The notes under the pieces: model-generated
Seen by the model: only the letters and a program-made list of their open reading frames with translations
What the model was told of the DNA's origin: nothing
The model's database searches: none
Translations under genes and position numbers: made by a program
NCBI RefSeq assembly: GCF_024346955.1
Contig: NZ_AP024884.1
Coordinates: forward strand, 1,116,001 to 1,180,000
Origin: Vibrio mangrovi
GTDB lineage: Bacteria > Pseudomonadota > Gammaproteobacteria > Enterobacterales > Vibrionaceae
Length of the DNA stretch: 64,000 nt
Direction: 5' to 3'
Shown here: positions 8,413-17,927 of the stretch, piece by piece
How positions within the stretch are numbered: the first letter of the stretch is position 1
Layout: every line of letters begins with the position of its first letter

Positions 8413-9819
8413 ATGAATAATACCGAACTCGAAACGCTCATTCGTACAATTCTGACTGAAAAGCTTGAAAACCAGACAGAGACGACCACTGCCCCGGTTT
8501 CCCCGAATCAGGTCGCAATCTTTGCTGATGTCGATTCAGCCATCAAAGCCGCACACGATGCTTACCATCGTTATCATGAACTGCCGCTCAAATGTCGTAG
8601 CGCGATTCTCGATACCCTGCGCCGGGAACTGGATCAGGATATCGCCTATCTTGCAGAAGAAGGCGTCAGAGAAACCGGCATGGGTAATGTGGCTCATAAG
8701 GTTCTGAAAAACCGTTTGGCACTGGAAAAAACCCCCGGTATTGAGGATCTCACCACAACAGCCCTGACCGGTGATGACGGCATGGTGCTGTTTGAATATT
8801 CGCCCTATGGGGTTATCGGCTCTATCACTCCCAGTACGAATCCGACTGAAACCATCATCAATAACAGCATTAGCATGCTGGCAGCCGGTAATGCTATCTA
8901 CTTCAGTCCGCATCCCGGTGCAAAAGCGTTATCTATCTGGCTGATCAAAAGAATTGAAAATCTGATTTACAAAACCTGTGGCATTCATAATCTGGTCGTC
9001 ACTGTGTCACAGCCCAGCTTCGAGAATACTCAAATCATGATGCAGCACCCGAATATAGCCGTGTTAGCGGTGACCGGCGGTCCGGGGATTGTCGATATGG
9101 CATTAAGAAGCGGCAAGAAAACCATTGGTGCCGGCGCCGGAAATCCACCGTGTTTAGTAGATGAGACAGCTGAAATAGTCAAAGCAGCGCAGGATGTGGT
9201 TTCCGGAGCTTCACTTGACAACAATATTCCGTGTATCGCCGAAAAAGCGCTGATCGTCGTAGAGCAGGTCGCTAATGACCTGATCGCTCAAATGATCGAT
9301 TTCGGTGCCTTACTGATCCAGGAACCAGCGCAGGTTCAGGCCTTAAAATCAGCTTGCCTGAGTGACGGGAAAATCAATAAAAATCTGATCGGTAAAAGTC
9401 CGGCCGCCATTCTGGAAGCCGCTGGTATTCCCGTTCCGGGTAAAGAGCCGAAGTTGCTTATCGTCGAAACAATGCAGGATGACCCGCTGGTCATGCATGA
9501 ACAACTCATGCCCGTGTTACCGGTCGTCCGGGTCAGAGACTTTGAACAGGGAGTGACCGTTGCGCTGGAAGTAGAAGGTGGTCTGCACCATACCGCAATC
9601 ATGCACTCACAGAATGTCTCCCGGCTAAATAAAGTTGCCCAGTTAATGCAGACATCAATTTTCGTCAAAAACGGGCCGTCCTATGCCGGAATCGGCTTTG
9701 GTGCTGAAGGTTTCTGTACATTTACAATTGCCACACCAACCGGTGAAGGGACGACGTCGGCAAGAACTTTCTGCCGCCTGAGACGCTGTACCCTGACGAA
9801 CGGCTTCTCGATTCGTTAA
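8413..9819 (+). CDS. pduP: CoA-acylating propionaldehyde dehydrogenase PduP
   Basis: Oxidises propionaldehyde to propionyl-CoA with NAD+ in the compartment lumen. 468 residues. The N-terminal 18 residues (MNNTELETLIRTILTEKL) form the well-known encapsulation peptide, a linker follows to about 33, then the aldehyde dehydrogenase fold. The probable catalytic cysteine is Cys274 in DNNIPCIAEK; the NAD-binding region contains GVIGSITPSTNPTET. AAGGAATT ribosome site, nine bases after pduO. Confidence 0.96.
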   Translation: MNNTELETLIRTILTEKLENQTETTTAPVSPNQVAIFADVDSAIKAAHDAYHRYHELPLKCRSAILDTLRRELDQDIAYLAEEGVRETGMGNVAHKVLKNRLALEKTPGIEDLTTTALTGDDGMVLFEYSPYGVIGSITPSTNPTETIINNSISMLAAGNAIYFSPHPGAKALSIWLIKRIENLIYKTCGIHNLVVTVSQPSFENTQIMMQHPNIAVLAVTGGPGIVDMALRSGKKTIGAGAGNPPCLVDETAEIVKAAQDVVSGASLDNNIPCIAEKALIVVEQVANDLIAQMIDFGALLIQEPAQVQALKSACLSDGKINKNLIGKSPAAILEAAGIPVPGKEPKLLIVETMQDDPLVMHEQLMPVLPVVRVRDFEQGVTVALEVEGGLHHTAIMHSQNVSRLNKVAQLMQTSIFVKNGPSYAGIGFGAEGFCTFTIATPTGEGTTSARTFCRLRRCTLTNGFSIR

Positions 9820-9836
9820 TTCACAGGTGAGCGATA

Positions 9837-10949
9837 ATGAAACAATTTTCTATATCCACAATGATATACAGCGGTGAAGGAAGCCTTCACCGGCTAGCAC
9901 GGATCAAAAACAGAAAAGTGTGGATTGTCTGTGACGAGTTCTTAGCCACAGGTGAAGCCATCGAGCGAATCCGGGTATTGCTACAACATAATGAGGTCCG
10001 GCTGTACACCGACATTCAGCCGGATCCCAGTATTGCAACCATCGTCTCCGGGATGGAAGCACTGATCGCTTTTACACCAGACATCGTGATCGGATTCGGC
10101 GGCGGTTCAGCGATTGACGCGGCAAAAGCGATGGTCTTTTTTGCCGCCCATTTTAACGTAGAACTGGAACGCTGCATTGCCATTCCAACCACCAGCGGTA
10201 CCGGTTCTGAAGTGACCAGTGCCACGGTGATTACCGATCCAGTCGCAGGAATCAAATATCCTTTATTTGACCGTTCGATCTATCCGGATGAAGCGATTCT
10301 CGACCCGACCCTGACCGTCACTGTTCCGCCACACATTACAGCCAACACTGGCATGGATGTATTAACCCATGCCATTGAAGCTTATGTATCAACCAAGGCT
10401 AATGATTTTACTGACGCACTGGCCGATAAAGCGATTCATGCGGTTTTTGAATATCTGCCGACAGCTTTTAAAAACGGAGCCTGTGTCCAGACCCGTGAAA
10501 AAATGCATAACGCTTCCTGTATGGCAGGCATTGCTTTCAGCCAGTCCGGCTTAGGAATCAACCATGCCATCGCCCATCAGTTGGGCGGAAAATTTCACAT
10601 TGCTCACGGACTGGCAAACGCGCTGTTGTTACCCCATGTAATTCGCTTTAATGCCAGACACGATATTCGCGCCCGGAAACGTTACGCCCGGATTGCGAAA
10701 AGTTGTCGTTTCTGCCATCCGGACGCCACTCCGGAAGCAGGAGTTAATCAATTGATTCACCGGATTAAATTGCTACAACGTGAACTAAAACTCGCAACTT
10801 CGCTGCGAATGCTCAAAATCATGCGCCAGGACATTTTAAAGCAACTGGAGGCTATGGCACATTCAGCACTTCAGGACTCAACCATGGCAACAACACCATA
10901 CCAGGCCAGTGACAAACAGGTACGCCAGATAATTGAGGCATTATTATGA
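9837..10949 (+). CDS. pduQ: Propanol dehydrogenase PduQ
   Basis: Iron-dependent alcohol dehydrogenase that reduces propionaldehyde to 1-propanol and regenerates NAD+ for PduP. 370 residues. Visible motifs: GFGGGSAIDAAKA (NAD binding), PTTSGTGSEVT, and metal-binding histidines in NHAIAHQLGG and HGLANALLLPH. AGGTGAG ribosome site; its last four bases overlap the pduS start (ATGA). Confidence 0.95.
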   Translation: MKQFSISTMIYSGEGSLHRLARIKNRKVWIVCDEFLATGEAIERIRVLLQHNEVRLYTDIQPDPSIATIVSGMEALIAFTPDIVIGFGGGSAIDAAKAMVFFAAHFNVELERCIAIPTTSGTGSEVTSATVITDPVAGIKYPLFDRSIYPDEAILDPTLTVTVPPHITANTGMDVLTHAIEAYVSTKANDFTDALADKAIHAVFEYLPTAFKNGACVQTREKMHNASCMAGIAFSQSGLGINHAIAHQLGGKFHIAHGLANALLLPHVIRFNARHDIRARKRYARIAKSCRFCHPDATPEAGVNQLIHRIKLLQRELKLATSLRMLKIMRQDILKQLEAMAHSALQDSTMATTPYQASDKQVRQIIEALL

Positions 10950-12310
10950 ATTTAGCGACGCAAATCCGGTTACCGGAACTCAAAAACGTCTCTCCTGAAC
11001 AGATTGTTGCCACCGCCAGACAATCCGGCGTAGTTGGTGCCGGAGGCGCAGGTTTTCCAACCTACGTCAAACTGCAGTCCAAAGCCGAGATTTTTCTGGT
11101 GAATGCTGCCGAATGTGAGCCCATGCTGAAGGTCGATCAACAACTGATGGTAACGGAAGCTCAGGCACTGATTCAGGGACTTCGCTACGGAATGCAGGCA
11201 ACCGGTGCCAAAGAAGGGATTATTGCGTTAAAAGAAAAATACCGGCAGGCGATTGCAACGCTGACTCCCCTGCTGCCAGAGAATGTCCGGCTCCACATTC
11301 TGCCCGATGTTTATCCTGCCGGGGACGAAGTCATTACCATTTGGCTGGCAACCGGACGCCGAGTGCCTCCGGCTCAGCTTCCCATTACCATTGGCGTCGT
11401 CGTCAACAATGTTCAGTCCCTGATTAATCTGGCCAAAGCCATTGATGAACAACACCCGGTGACTCACCGGACTTTAACGATCAATGGTGCAATTCAGCGT
11501 CCGATGACACTTTCCGTCCCTCTGGGAACTAAAATCAGTGAGCTGATTGAGTATGCCGGAGGATGTACTGTTGCCAACCCGGCCTTCATCAATGGCGGGC
11601 CGATGATGGGAAAATATCTTGCAGATATTGACACTCCGGTAACGAAAACCACCGGTGGAATTCTGGTATTCCCGGATGATCACCTGCTGATCAAACGACG
11701 CCTGAGATCCAACGAACAAATTCTGGCGATGGCAAAAACTGTTTGTGAACAATGTCGGCTGTGTACGGATTTATGCCCGAGGCATCTGATCGGTCATGAA
11801 CTCTCACCTCATTTACTCGTTAAATCGATGGGTTACAAACAGTTTGCCAAACCATCAACTTTACTCTCAGCCCTGACCTGTTCTGAATGTAGTGTGTGCG
11901 AAAGCTACGCCTGTCCGGTAGAAATTTCGCCGATGCGCATTAACCAGATGCTCAAAGCAGAGTTAAGAGCTGCCAATGTCCGCTATGAAGGAGAAATCGA
12001 ACCTCAGGATCCGATGGCAGAACACAGAATGGTACCCATTTCACGTCTGATCAGCCGTCTCAATTTACAACCGTATTATCAGGAAGCCCCATTAACCGAG
12101 CTTTCCTGGACTCCGGAACGCGTGGATATTCCACTCCAACAACATATTGGTGCCCCTTCCGTACCGGTGGTTCATACCGGTGATCAGGTCCGGGTCGGTG
12201 ATTGTATCGCCGAGCCTGCTTCTGATGCTCTCAGCGTTGGCCTGCACGCCAGCATCACGGGCACTGTAACAGATATTACGAATCATGCTATCACACTGTG
12301 TCGAGGATAA
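10946..12310 (+). CDS. pduS: Cobalamin reductase PduS
   Basis: Flavin and Fe-S protein that reduces cob(III)/cob(II)alamin in preparation for PduO. 454 residues, related to the RnfC/NuoF group. N-terminal GVVGAGGAGFPTYVK is the nucleotide/flavin-binding glycine-rich loop, followed by NAAECEPML. Two ferredoxin-like 4Fe-4S motifs are visible near residues 265 (CEQCRLCTDLCP) and 311 (CSECSVCESYACP), and a biotin-like C-terminal domain closes the protein. Overlaps pduQ by four bases. Confidence 0.95.
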   Translation: MNLATQIRLPELKNVSPEQIVATARQSGVVGAGGAGFPTYVKLQSKAEIFLVNAAECEPMLKVDQQLMVTEAQALIQGLRYGMQATGAKEGIIALKEKYRQAIATLTPLLPENVRLHILPDVYPAGDEVITIWLATGRRVPPAQLPITIGVVVNNVQSLINLAKAIDEQHPVTHRTLTINGAIQRPMTLSVPLGTKISELIEYAGGCTVANPAFINGGPMMGKYLADIDTPVTKTTGGILVFPDDHLLIKRRLRSNEQILAMAKTVCEQCRLCTDLCPRHLIGHELSPHLLVKSMGYKQFAKPSTLLSALTCSECSVCESYACPVEISPMRINQMLKAELRAANVRYEGEIEPQDPMAEHRMVPISRLISRLNLQPYYQEAPLTELSWTPERVDIPLQQHIGAPSVPVVHTGDQVRVGDCIAEPASDALSVGLHASITGTVTDITNHAITLCRG

Positions 12311-12313
12311 TTT

Positions 12314-12862
12314 ATGCATCATGCCATTGGATTAGTCGAATTAAACAGTATCGCAAAAGGAATTGAAGTCACGGACACCATGCTCAAAAGTGCGCATGTG
12401 GAGCTTTTGTCGGCTAAGACGATCTGCCCGGGGAAATATATTGTCATGGTCGGCGGTGAAATCGCTGCGGTGAAACAATCGGTTACCAGCGGGGAACAAC
12501 AGGGCGGCCACATGACTGTCGACAGTTTTGTCCTGCCCAATGTCCACCCATCTATTTTACCGGCGCTCAGTGGTGTCACCATTGCCCAGCAGCGCCAGTC
12601 GATCGGTGTGGTCGAAACCTATAGTGTTGCAACCTGCATCAATGCAGCCGATGCAGCCATTAAAGCGGCGAATGTTGAGCTGATCAGAATTCACATGGCT
12701 TTTGGCATTGGCGGCAAATGCTACCTTGTTGTCAACGGTGATGTCTCCGACGTGAATACCGCTGTCGCCGTAGCCAGTGTTAACGCCGGAGAAAACGGCT
12801 TACTTGTACATGGAACCGTCATCCCCAAACCTCACCCGGATGTCTGGCGCCAACTGCTTTAA
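12314..12862 (+). CDS. pduT: Fe-S shell protein PduT
   Basis: Tandem-BMC shell protein, 182 residues, forming a pseudohexameric trimer with a 4Fe-4S cluster at its centre in Salmonella. Two BMC repeats begin at residue 1 (HHAIGLVELNSIAKGIEVTD) and about residue 96 (SIGVVETYSVATCINAADAA). The cluster ligand Cys38 of the family is present here as Cys38 (AKTICPGKY). Probably moves electrons across the shell to PduS. Confidence 0.95.
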   Translation: MHHAIGLVELNSIAKGIEVTDTMLKSAHVELLSAKTICPGKYIVMVGGEIAAVKQSVTSGEQQGGHMTVDSFVLPNVHPSILPALSGVTIAQQRQSIGVVETYSVATCINAADAAIKAANVELIRIHMAFGIGGKCYLVVNGDVSDVNTAVAVASVNAGENGLLVHGTVIPKPHPDVWRQLL

Positions 12863-12927
12863 TCAGGCGTTCTAATCAGGAAGGGTCTGACAAAGAGCAA
12901 TAACAACCGAGCTGTAACGGAGTGCTT

Positions 12928-13281
12928 ATGTTTGATGAACAAGAAAAAAAGAGCCGCGTCATTCAGGAATATGTACCGGGAAAGCAGGTCACGCTGGCTC
13001 ACCTGATTGCCAATCCCAATAAGGCGGTCTACAAAAAGCTGGGCCTGAACGAAACGGCAAACGCGATTGGCATTCTGACCATCACCCCAAGTGAAGGCGC
13101 CATTATTGCCAGTGATATCACCACCAAATCCGGCAATGTAGAAATTGGTTTTATTGACCGCTTTACCGGTGCAGTTGTGATCACCGGAGATGTATCAGGT
13201 GTGGAGTACGCATTAAAACAGGTCATTCATATTTTGAGCCACCAGCTCAAATTTACGCCCTGTGATATCACCAGGACATAA
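12928..13281 (+). CDS. pduU: Microcompartment shell protein PduU
   Basis: Circularly permuted BMC shell protein, 117 residues. The family signature RVIQEYVPGKQVTLAHLIAN starts near residue 9, followed by KLGLNE and the FTGAVVITGDVSGVEYAL strand-helix. GTG 12922 is in frame, but ATG 12928 with AACGGAG six bases upstream fits the family N-terminus. Lies 65 bases after pduT and three bases before pduV. Confidence 0.93.
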   Translation: MFDEQEKKSRVIQEYVPGKQVTLAHLIANPNKAVYKKLGLNETANAIGILTITPSEGAIIASDITTKSGNVEIGFIDRFTGAVVITGDVSGVEYALKQVIHILSHQLKFTPCDITRT

Positions 13282-13284
13282 TCG

Positions 13285-13749
13285 ATGAAACGCATCATGT
13301 TAATCGGACAAACGCTCAGCGGCAAAACAACGCTACTGCAAAAACTACAGGGTTTACCGCTGGACTATCACAAAACTCAGTCGCTGGCATGTGAAGATAC
13401 ATCGATAGATACGCCGGGAGAGTATCTGGAGAATCGTTCACTAAACAGTGCATTATTCATTACATCATACGATGCGGATATCATTGGTCTGGTACATAGT
13501 GCAACGGCACAACAAGAAATGTTCTCCCCGTTATTTGCTTCCGCTTTCACCAAACCAGTGATTGGTATTGTCACCAAATCCGATTCACCTGAAGCAAACA
13601 TTCAGGAAGCAATCACCCACCTGACCTTAGCCGGAGCCGATCCCATATTTATCACCTCTTCTTACGATGGTGATGGCATTCCCGCTCTGGTGGACTACTT
13701 AAGCCAAACCGAACTGAAACAAAACCGAACTGAAGTTAAACCAAACTAA
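13285..13749 (+). CDS. pduV: GTPase-like protein PduV
   Basis: Small Ras-like P-loop protein of the PduV/EutP family, 154 residues. Walker A motif GQTLSGKT at residues 8-15 and a TKSD nucleotide-specificity motif at GIVTKSDSPE near residue 95 are present. In Salmonella PduV sits on the outside of the compartment and has been linked to its movement. Starts three bases after pduU. Confidence 0.93.
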   Translation: MKRIMLIGQTLSGKTTLLQKLQGLPLDYHKTQSLACEDTSIDTPGEYLENRSLNSALFITSYDADIIGLVHSATAQQEMFSPLFASAFTKPVIGIVTKSDSPEANIQEAITHLTLAGADPIFITSSYDGDGIPALVDYLSQTELKQNRTEVKPN

Positions 13750-13773
13750 AGTTAAACCGAGGTATACCGACAT

Positions 13774-14958
13774 ATGGAACATAAAATCATCGCGATCAAC
13801 GCCGGCAGCTCATCACTCAAGTTTCAGCTGTTCTCTATGCCTGCTGAAGTCTCCGTTTGTCAGGGACTCATTGAACGTATCGGGCTGGATGATGCAGTTT
13901 TTACCCTCAAATTCCGCGAACAGAAAATCAGCCAGACACTGCCAGTCACCAACCATCAGCAAGCCGTTGACCTGTTGCTATCCAGTCTGGTCCAGCATGG
14001 TGTCGTGACATCATTACAGGAAATTGAAGGCGTCGGGCACCGGGTTGCTCACGGCGGAGAATTCTTTCCGGACAGCGCTATTATTGATGAGAATACCATA
14101 ACCAGAATTGCCCAGTTGAACGATTTGGCACCGCTGCACAACCCGGTCAATCTGACCGGTATCAAAGCATTCAGAACAGCCCTGCCGGATGCAAAAGCCG
14201 TCGCAGTGTTCGATACATCTTTTCATCAGACCATGGCAAAGATGGATTACATCTATCCGATTCCATACTCATACTATGAAAAATACGGAATCCGTCGCTA
14301 CGGGTTTCACGGCACCAGCCATAAATATGTCGCCCATCGCTATGCCGAGCTGGTTGACACACCGATCGAACAACTCAACCTGATTACCTGCCATCTGGGT
14401 AACGGTTCCAGCATTTGTGCCATTGAGGGTGGAAAATCAATTCACACTTCGATGGGATTTACACCTCTGGCCGGAGTCATGATGGGAACCCGCTGCGGAG
14501 ATATCGACCCGTCGATTCTGCCTTTTCTGGCCGATAAAGAACACCAAACAGTAGAAGCGCTGAACCAGATGATGAACAGCCAGTCCGGTTTACTGGGCGT
14601 TTCAGGATTATCGCATGATTTCAGAGATATATTGGCCGCTGCCCCCCAGAATGAGCGGGCTCAGTTAGCACTGGATATGTTTGTTGAACGGATCAGAGCC
14701 TATGTCGGACAATATCTGGTCAAACTGGGGAAAGTTGACGCCATTATCTTCACCGGTGGAATCGGCGAAAACTCAGCAGATGTCAGAGAAAAAGTCTGTC
14801 GCAACCTCGAAATGCTGGGAATATCCATTTGTGACGAGGAAAACCATTCTGGATCAACGATATTTTCTGCCAGTCGTAGTTCAATTGCTTTAGCGGTCAT
14901 TCCGACCAATGAAGAATTGATGATTGCTCAGGATGTGATGAGGGTAGAAAAGAGATGA
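13774..14958 (+). CDS. pduW: Propionate kinase PduW
   Basis: Acetokinase-family enzyme that converts propionyl phosphate and ADP to propionate and ATP, the energy-yielding last step. 394 residues, normal for the family. Motifs: INAGSSSLKFQLF at the N-terminus, FDTSFHQTM, the GFHGTSHKYV block and IIFTGGIGENS near the C-terminus. Four-base overlap with cobA. The operon context selects PduW over housekeeping AckA or TdcD, which have the same fold. Confidence 0.93.
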   Translation: MEHKIIAINAGSSSLKFQLFSMPAEVSVCQGLIERIGLDDAVFTLKFREQKISQTLPVTNHQQAVDLLLSSLVQHGVVTSLQEIEGVGHRVAHGGEFFPDSAIIDENTITRIAQLNDLAPLHNPVNLTGIKAFRTALPDAKAVAVFDTSFHQTMAKMDYIYPIPYSYYEKYGIRRYGFHGTSHKYVAHRYAELVDTPIEQLNLITCHLGNGSSICAIEGGKSIHTSMGFTPLAGVMMGTRCGDIDPSILPFLADKEHQTVEALNQMMNSQSGLLGVSGLSHDFRDILAAAPQNERAQLALDMFVERIRAYVGQYLVKLGKVDAIIFTGGIGENSADVREKVCRNLEMLGISICDEENHSGSTIFSASRSSIALAVIPTNEELMIAQDVMRVEKR

Positions 14959-15743
14959 AAGGCAAAGTATGGCTGGTGGGCGCCGGACCGGGCGACCCGA
15001 CACTACTGACGGTGAAGGCACTTTACTGTATCCGTAAAGCCGAAGTCATTGTGTATGACCGTCTGGTCAGTAAAGAAATTCTGCAGGAAGCGCCGGACAA
15101 TTGCAGAATGGTGAATGTCGGCAAACTTCCTAATTTCCATCCGATTCCTCAGGATGATATTAATGACTGCCTGATCCAGTTTGCCCGGCAAGGGTTGAAT
15201 GTGGTCCGTCTTAAAGGCGGCGATCCTTATGTCTTTGGCCGTGGAGGTGAAGAGGCAGAAGCGCTGGCAGAACTGGGGATAGAATTTGAGGTTATCCCCG
15301 GAATCAGTTCGGCGATTGGTGGTCTGGCGTATGCCGGAATCCCGGTGACTCACCGTGACTGTGCCTCGTCTTTTCATGTCGTCACCGGACATTTAAAGCA
15401 GGGCAAAGATCCGTTGGACTGGACACAGTTTTCCAAACTGGACGGTACACTGGTGATTCTGATGGGAATGAGTCAGATTAAACATATCTGTCAGCAACTC
15501 ATCGACGGAGGAAAATCTTCCAATACGCCCGCAGCAGTTGTACGCTATGCCAGCCGGGAGAACCAGCAGGTGGTCACCGGAACAGTCGCCGACATTGCCC
15601 GGCGGGTAGAAGAAGCCAAAGTTACCTCTCCTGCACTAATTGTCATTGGAGGTGTGGCCGCAAAACATACGACACTCTCATTTCAGGCAACCTGCCGGCA
15701 TATCGGCGAACTGGTGGAATCAGAGAGTGATCTCATCAAATAG
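14955..15743 (+). CDS. cobA: Uroporphyrinogen-III C-methyltransferase (SUMT)
   Basis: S-adenosylmethionine-dependent methyltransferase that makes precorrin-2, the branch point to sirohaem and cobalamin. 262 residues, a single SUMT domain without the CysG oxidase half. Motifs: VGAGPGDPTLLTVKAL, VYDRLVS, GGDPYVFGRGGEEAE and VIPGISSAIGG. The start overlaps the pduW stop (ATGA), so it is a member of the pdu operon, which suggests a role in feeding B12 or sirohaem synthesis under propanediol growth. The symbol cobA is also used in enterics for an unrelated adenosyltransferase. Confidence 0.9.
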   Translation: MKGKVWLVGAGPGDPTLLTVKALYCIRKAEVIVYDRLVSKEILQEAPDNCRMVNVGKLPNFHPIPQDDINDCLIQFARQGLNVVRLKGGDPYVFGRGGEEAEALAELGIEFEVIPGISSAIGGLAYAGIPVTHRDCASSFHVVTGHLKQGKDPLDWTQFSKLDGTLVILMGMSQIKHICQQLIDGGKSSNTPAAVVRYASRENQQVVTGTVADIARRVEEAKVTSPALIVIGGVAAKHTTLSFQATCRHIGELVESESDLIK

Positions 15744-15834
15744 CAGATAGAAAACAGAACTAACATGGTTACATACGAACAACATCAGAACAGCACTCAT
15801 CCAGAATTACCGGTCAACCTCCGGAAATCCAGTC

Positions 15835-16698
15835 ATGGCTGAAGCACGTTGTCCGGCTTCTTGTGGCGAACTGATTCAGGGATGGATTGCCGGTAGTGAA
15901 AAATTGATTTCATGTCCGATCAACTGGTTCAGTACTATCGAAGTTACTTCCGGTGATGCACGTAGCAGCCGGGAGCGGCCTCTGATGCGCAGTGCTCTGA
16001 AACTCGCACTGCAATCACTGAATATCCCTGTGACCGAATCTCAGGGTTTGAAGATCTCTTTTGATTCCACCATTCCGGTTGCCAAAGGCATGGCCAGCAG
16101 TACTGCAGACATCGCCGCTACCATTACCGCAACCTACCGCCACTTCCAGTCAGAATTATCAGAACAGCAACTTGCCTCACTCTGTGCCCGGCTCGAACCC
16201 AGTGACAGTACGGTATTTCGTTCCCTGACCCTGTTTGATCACAAACAGGGGATTGTCTCTGCTCAATATGGTCAGGCCGGGAATCTGGATATTCTGATTC
16301 TGGAAAGTCCGCAACAACTTAGTACAGCAGCCTATCACCGTATTGACCGGCGATTTCATCTGGTTAGGTCCTCGGAAAAACTGGCTGAAGCGGCACATTA
16401 TCTCGCCCAGTCGATTCATTTAAAACAGGCCGGACGAATCGGATTAGCAACCACAGTTAGTGCGATTGAAAGTCAGCAAATTCTGCCGAAGCCTCACTTC
16501 AATGACTTACTCCGGTTGGTGGAAAAGCATGATTTGTACGGATTGAATGTAGCGCATAGCGGGACAGTCGTCGGACTGTTGTATCACTCAGCCAGACAGG
16601 ATATTGAGGCCGTATTACACGATGTTCGCAACTCTCCAATCGCTCATGCGTATACTCAATATCATCAGTGCCAGTTGATCAGCGGTGGTGTCAGATAA
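15835..16698 (+). CDS. pduX: L-threonine kinase PduX
   Basis: GHMP-family kinase that phosphorylates L-threonine for the aminopropanol arm of cobalamin assembly. 287 residues (Salmonella about 300). N-terminal ARCPASCGELIQGWI and the ATP-binding loop VAKGMASSTADIAAT near residue 82 are typical. ATG 15835 has only a weak CCGGA ahead; a 25-codon out-of-frame ORF starting at 15765 overlaps it and might couple translation. Faces a cobC-like gene across 17 bases. Confidence 0.9.
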   Translation: MAEARCPASCGELIQGWIAGSEKLISCPINWFSTIEVTSGDARSSRERPLMRSALKLALQSLNIPVTESQGLKISFDSTIPVAKGMASSTADIAATITATYRHFQSELSEQQLASLCARLEPSDSTVFRSLTLFDHKQGIVSAQYGQAGNLDILILESPQQLSTAAYHRIDRRFHLVRSSEKLAEAAHYLAQSIHLKQAGRIGLATTVSAIESQQILPKPHFNDLLRLVEKHDLYGLNVAHSGTVVGLLYHSARQDIEAVLHDVRNSPIAHAYTQYHQCQLISGGVR

Positions 16699-16715
16699 TA
16701 TATTCGCAGACCTGA

Positions 16716-17324
16716 TTACAATAGCGGGCAGGCAATCGCATTCACTGTCAGATATGGCTGACTCTGATACCAGTTCAGCGTGATATGTGTGAGACTCTGA
16801 TTCGGAATCGCAAGACTGGTGTACCAACGCGGATTCTGCCAGTCCAGCCCGAGAACATGTGCCAGTATATAGCGAATCGGCCCGCCATGAGCGATGATCA
16901 AAGTGTCATGCTCACACTGCTGAACCAGCTCTTCCCAAGCTTCAGTCACCCGCGCCATCCCCTGAGATAACGGTTCAGCATCAGGTAAAGTCGCATTTGC
17001 AGGATCTGCCCAGAACCTTTCTAAAGTTTCCCATTCTCCCTGCAAATCATCAAATGGCACACCATCAAACCGGCCGAAACTCTGTTCCCTTAACCGGTCA
17101 TCAATCTTTAAGTTCAGAGCCGGATCCAACGCCGTCAATAGCTCGGCAACGTATTTACAGCGAATCAAAGGCGATGAATAGATCGTCTGAAAACGGTAAT
17201 TCTCAAGCAGGGAACGGGCAATCAGCTGCTGTGTGATCTCATCAACCCCTACATCTGTATGACCATTCAGTGCCGGTTTCCCTTCGGTTTTGCCATGTCG
17301 CAGCAAATACAAATTAATCATCAT
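16716..17324 (-). CDS. cobC: Histidine phosphatase, probable alpha-ribazole phosphatase
   Basis: Phosphoglycerate-mutase-like histidine phosphatase of about 203 residues. The catalytic RHG is at the N-terminus (INLYLLRHGKTEGKPALNG) and the second histidine in IIAHGGPIRYIL near residue 146. Best candidate activity is removal of the phosphate from alpha-ribazole phosphate or adenosylcobalamin phosphate in the last steps of B12 synthesis, in line with pduX next door. Two adjacent ATGs (17324, 17321) follow an AAAGGA site; an upstream in-frame ATG at 17360 lacks one. A general phosphatase role cannot be excluded. Confidence 0.78.
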   Translation of the reverse strand: MMINLYLLRHGKTEGKPALNGHTDVGVDEITQQLIARSLLENYRFQTIYSSPLIRCKYVAELLTALDPALNLKIDDRLREQSFGRFDGVPFDDLQGEWETLERFWADPANATLPDAEPLSQGMARVTEAWEELVQQCEHDTLIIAHGGPIRYILAHVLGLDWQNPRWYTSLAIPNQSLTHITLNWYQSQPYLTVNAIACPLL

Positions 17325-17927
17325 TTTTCCTTTGAAATCATCCACCGACAAGCATATCACTTCCTCTAATCTATAACATTATAAGCAAATCTATGCTGAT
17401 GTACCCAAAGAAAGGTGGAAAATGAGAGTATGAGGACAGACACGGTAATCTGATACTCCAGAAACTGATTCCACGAATAAGTTCTTAGCGTGACTGTCCC
17501 TGTAATTTCCGATGACGGTGAGTTAAAATACCTAGAAAAAATGCTGACTCATATAAAGCTGCGGTAACTCTTATTTCTGGTGAATCAATCCGTAGCGCTG
17601 ATACTATCGATATCGATAGTGTCAAATATATTACAGAAGATGGGCAGGTAAGATACATCCAAAGAAATGATAATAGGCCTGATGATTCTCTGGCCCTTTC
17701 AGGTTTATGAAACTTAATATTTGATAATGATGGTTCCCAAATGAGAGTAAAAATAATCTATCAATCATATGAATTAAGTGATGGTACTAGAGGCGCAATG
17801 TACGAAGACTTCAAAATTAACTATAGCGGTATAACATACCGCGGTTTCACTGGAAAATATAAAAGCAGATAGCCTTATGAGAAGATCATGAATAGAAAGC
17901 CTGTCTAAACTGTCTGTTCCAGATCTC
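17325..17927. other. 603-base gap with a decayed gene
   Basis: Gap between the cobC start and the end of the LysR gene. It contains the AT-rich broken reading frame described at 17522-17872 and no other supported gene. The base composition differs from the pdu region, suggesting remains of transferred DNA. Confidence 0.6.
17522..17872 (+). pseudogene. Unrecognised broken gene with in-frame TGA
   Basis: A single + strand frame runs from 17522 to the TAG at 17870-17872, interrupted only by TGA at 17708-17710. The upstream half reads protein-like (SADTIDIDSVKYITEDGQ) and the downstream half too (GAMYEDFKINYSGITYRGF). There is no start codon with a ribosome site for the first half. I do not recognise the family. 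Either a decayed gene or, for the second half alone, a 43-codon ORF from ATG 17741. Confidence 0.5.

Noticed and set aside
15765..15842. 25-codon ORF overlapping the pduX start
   Set aside because: Too short and no family support; noted only as a possible coupling leader.
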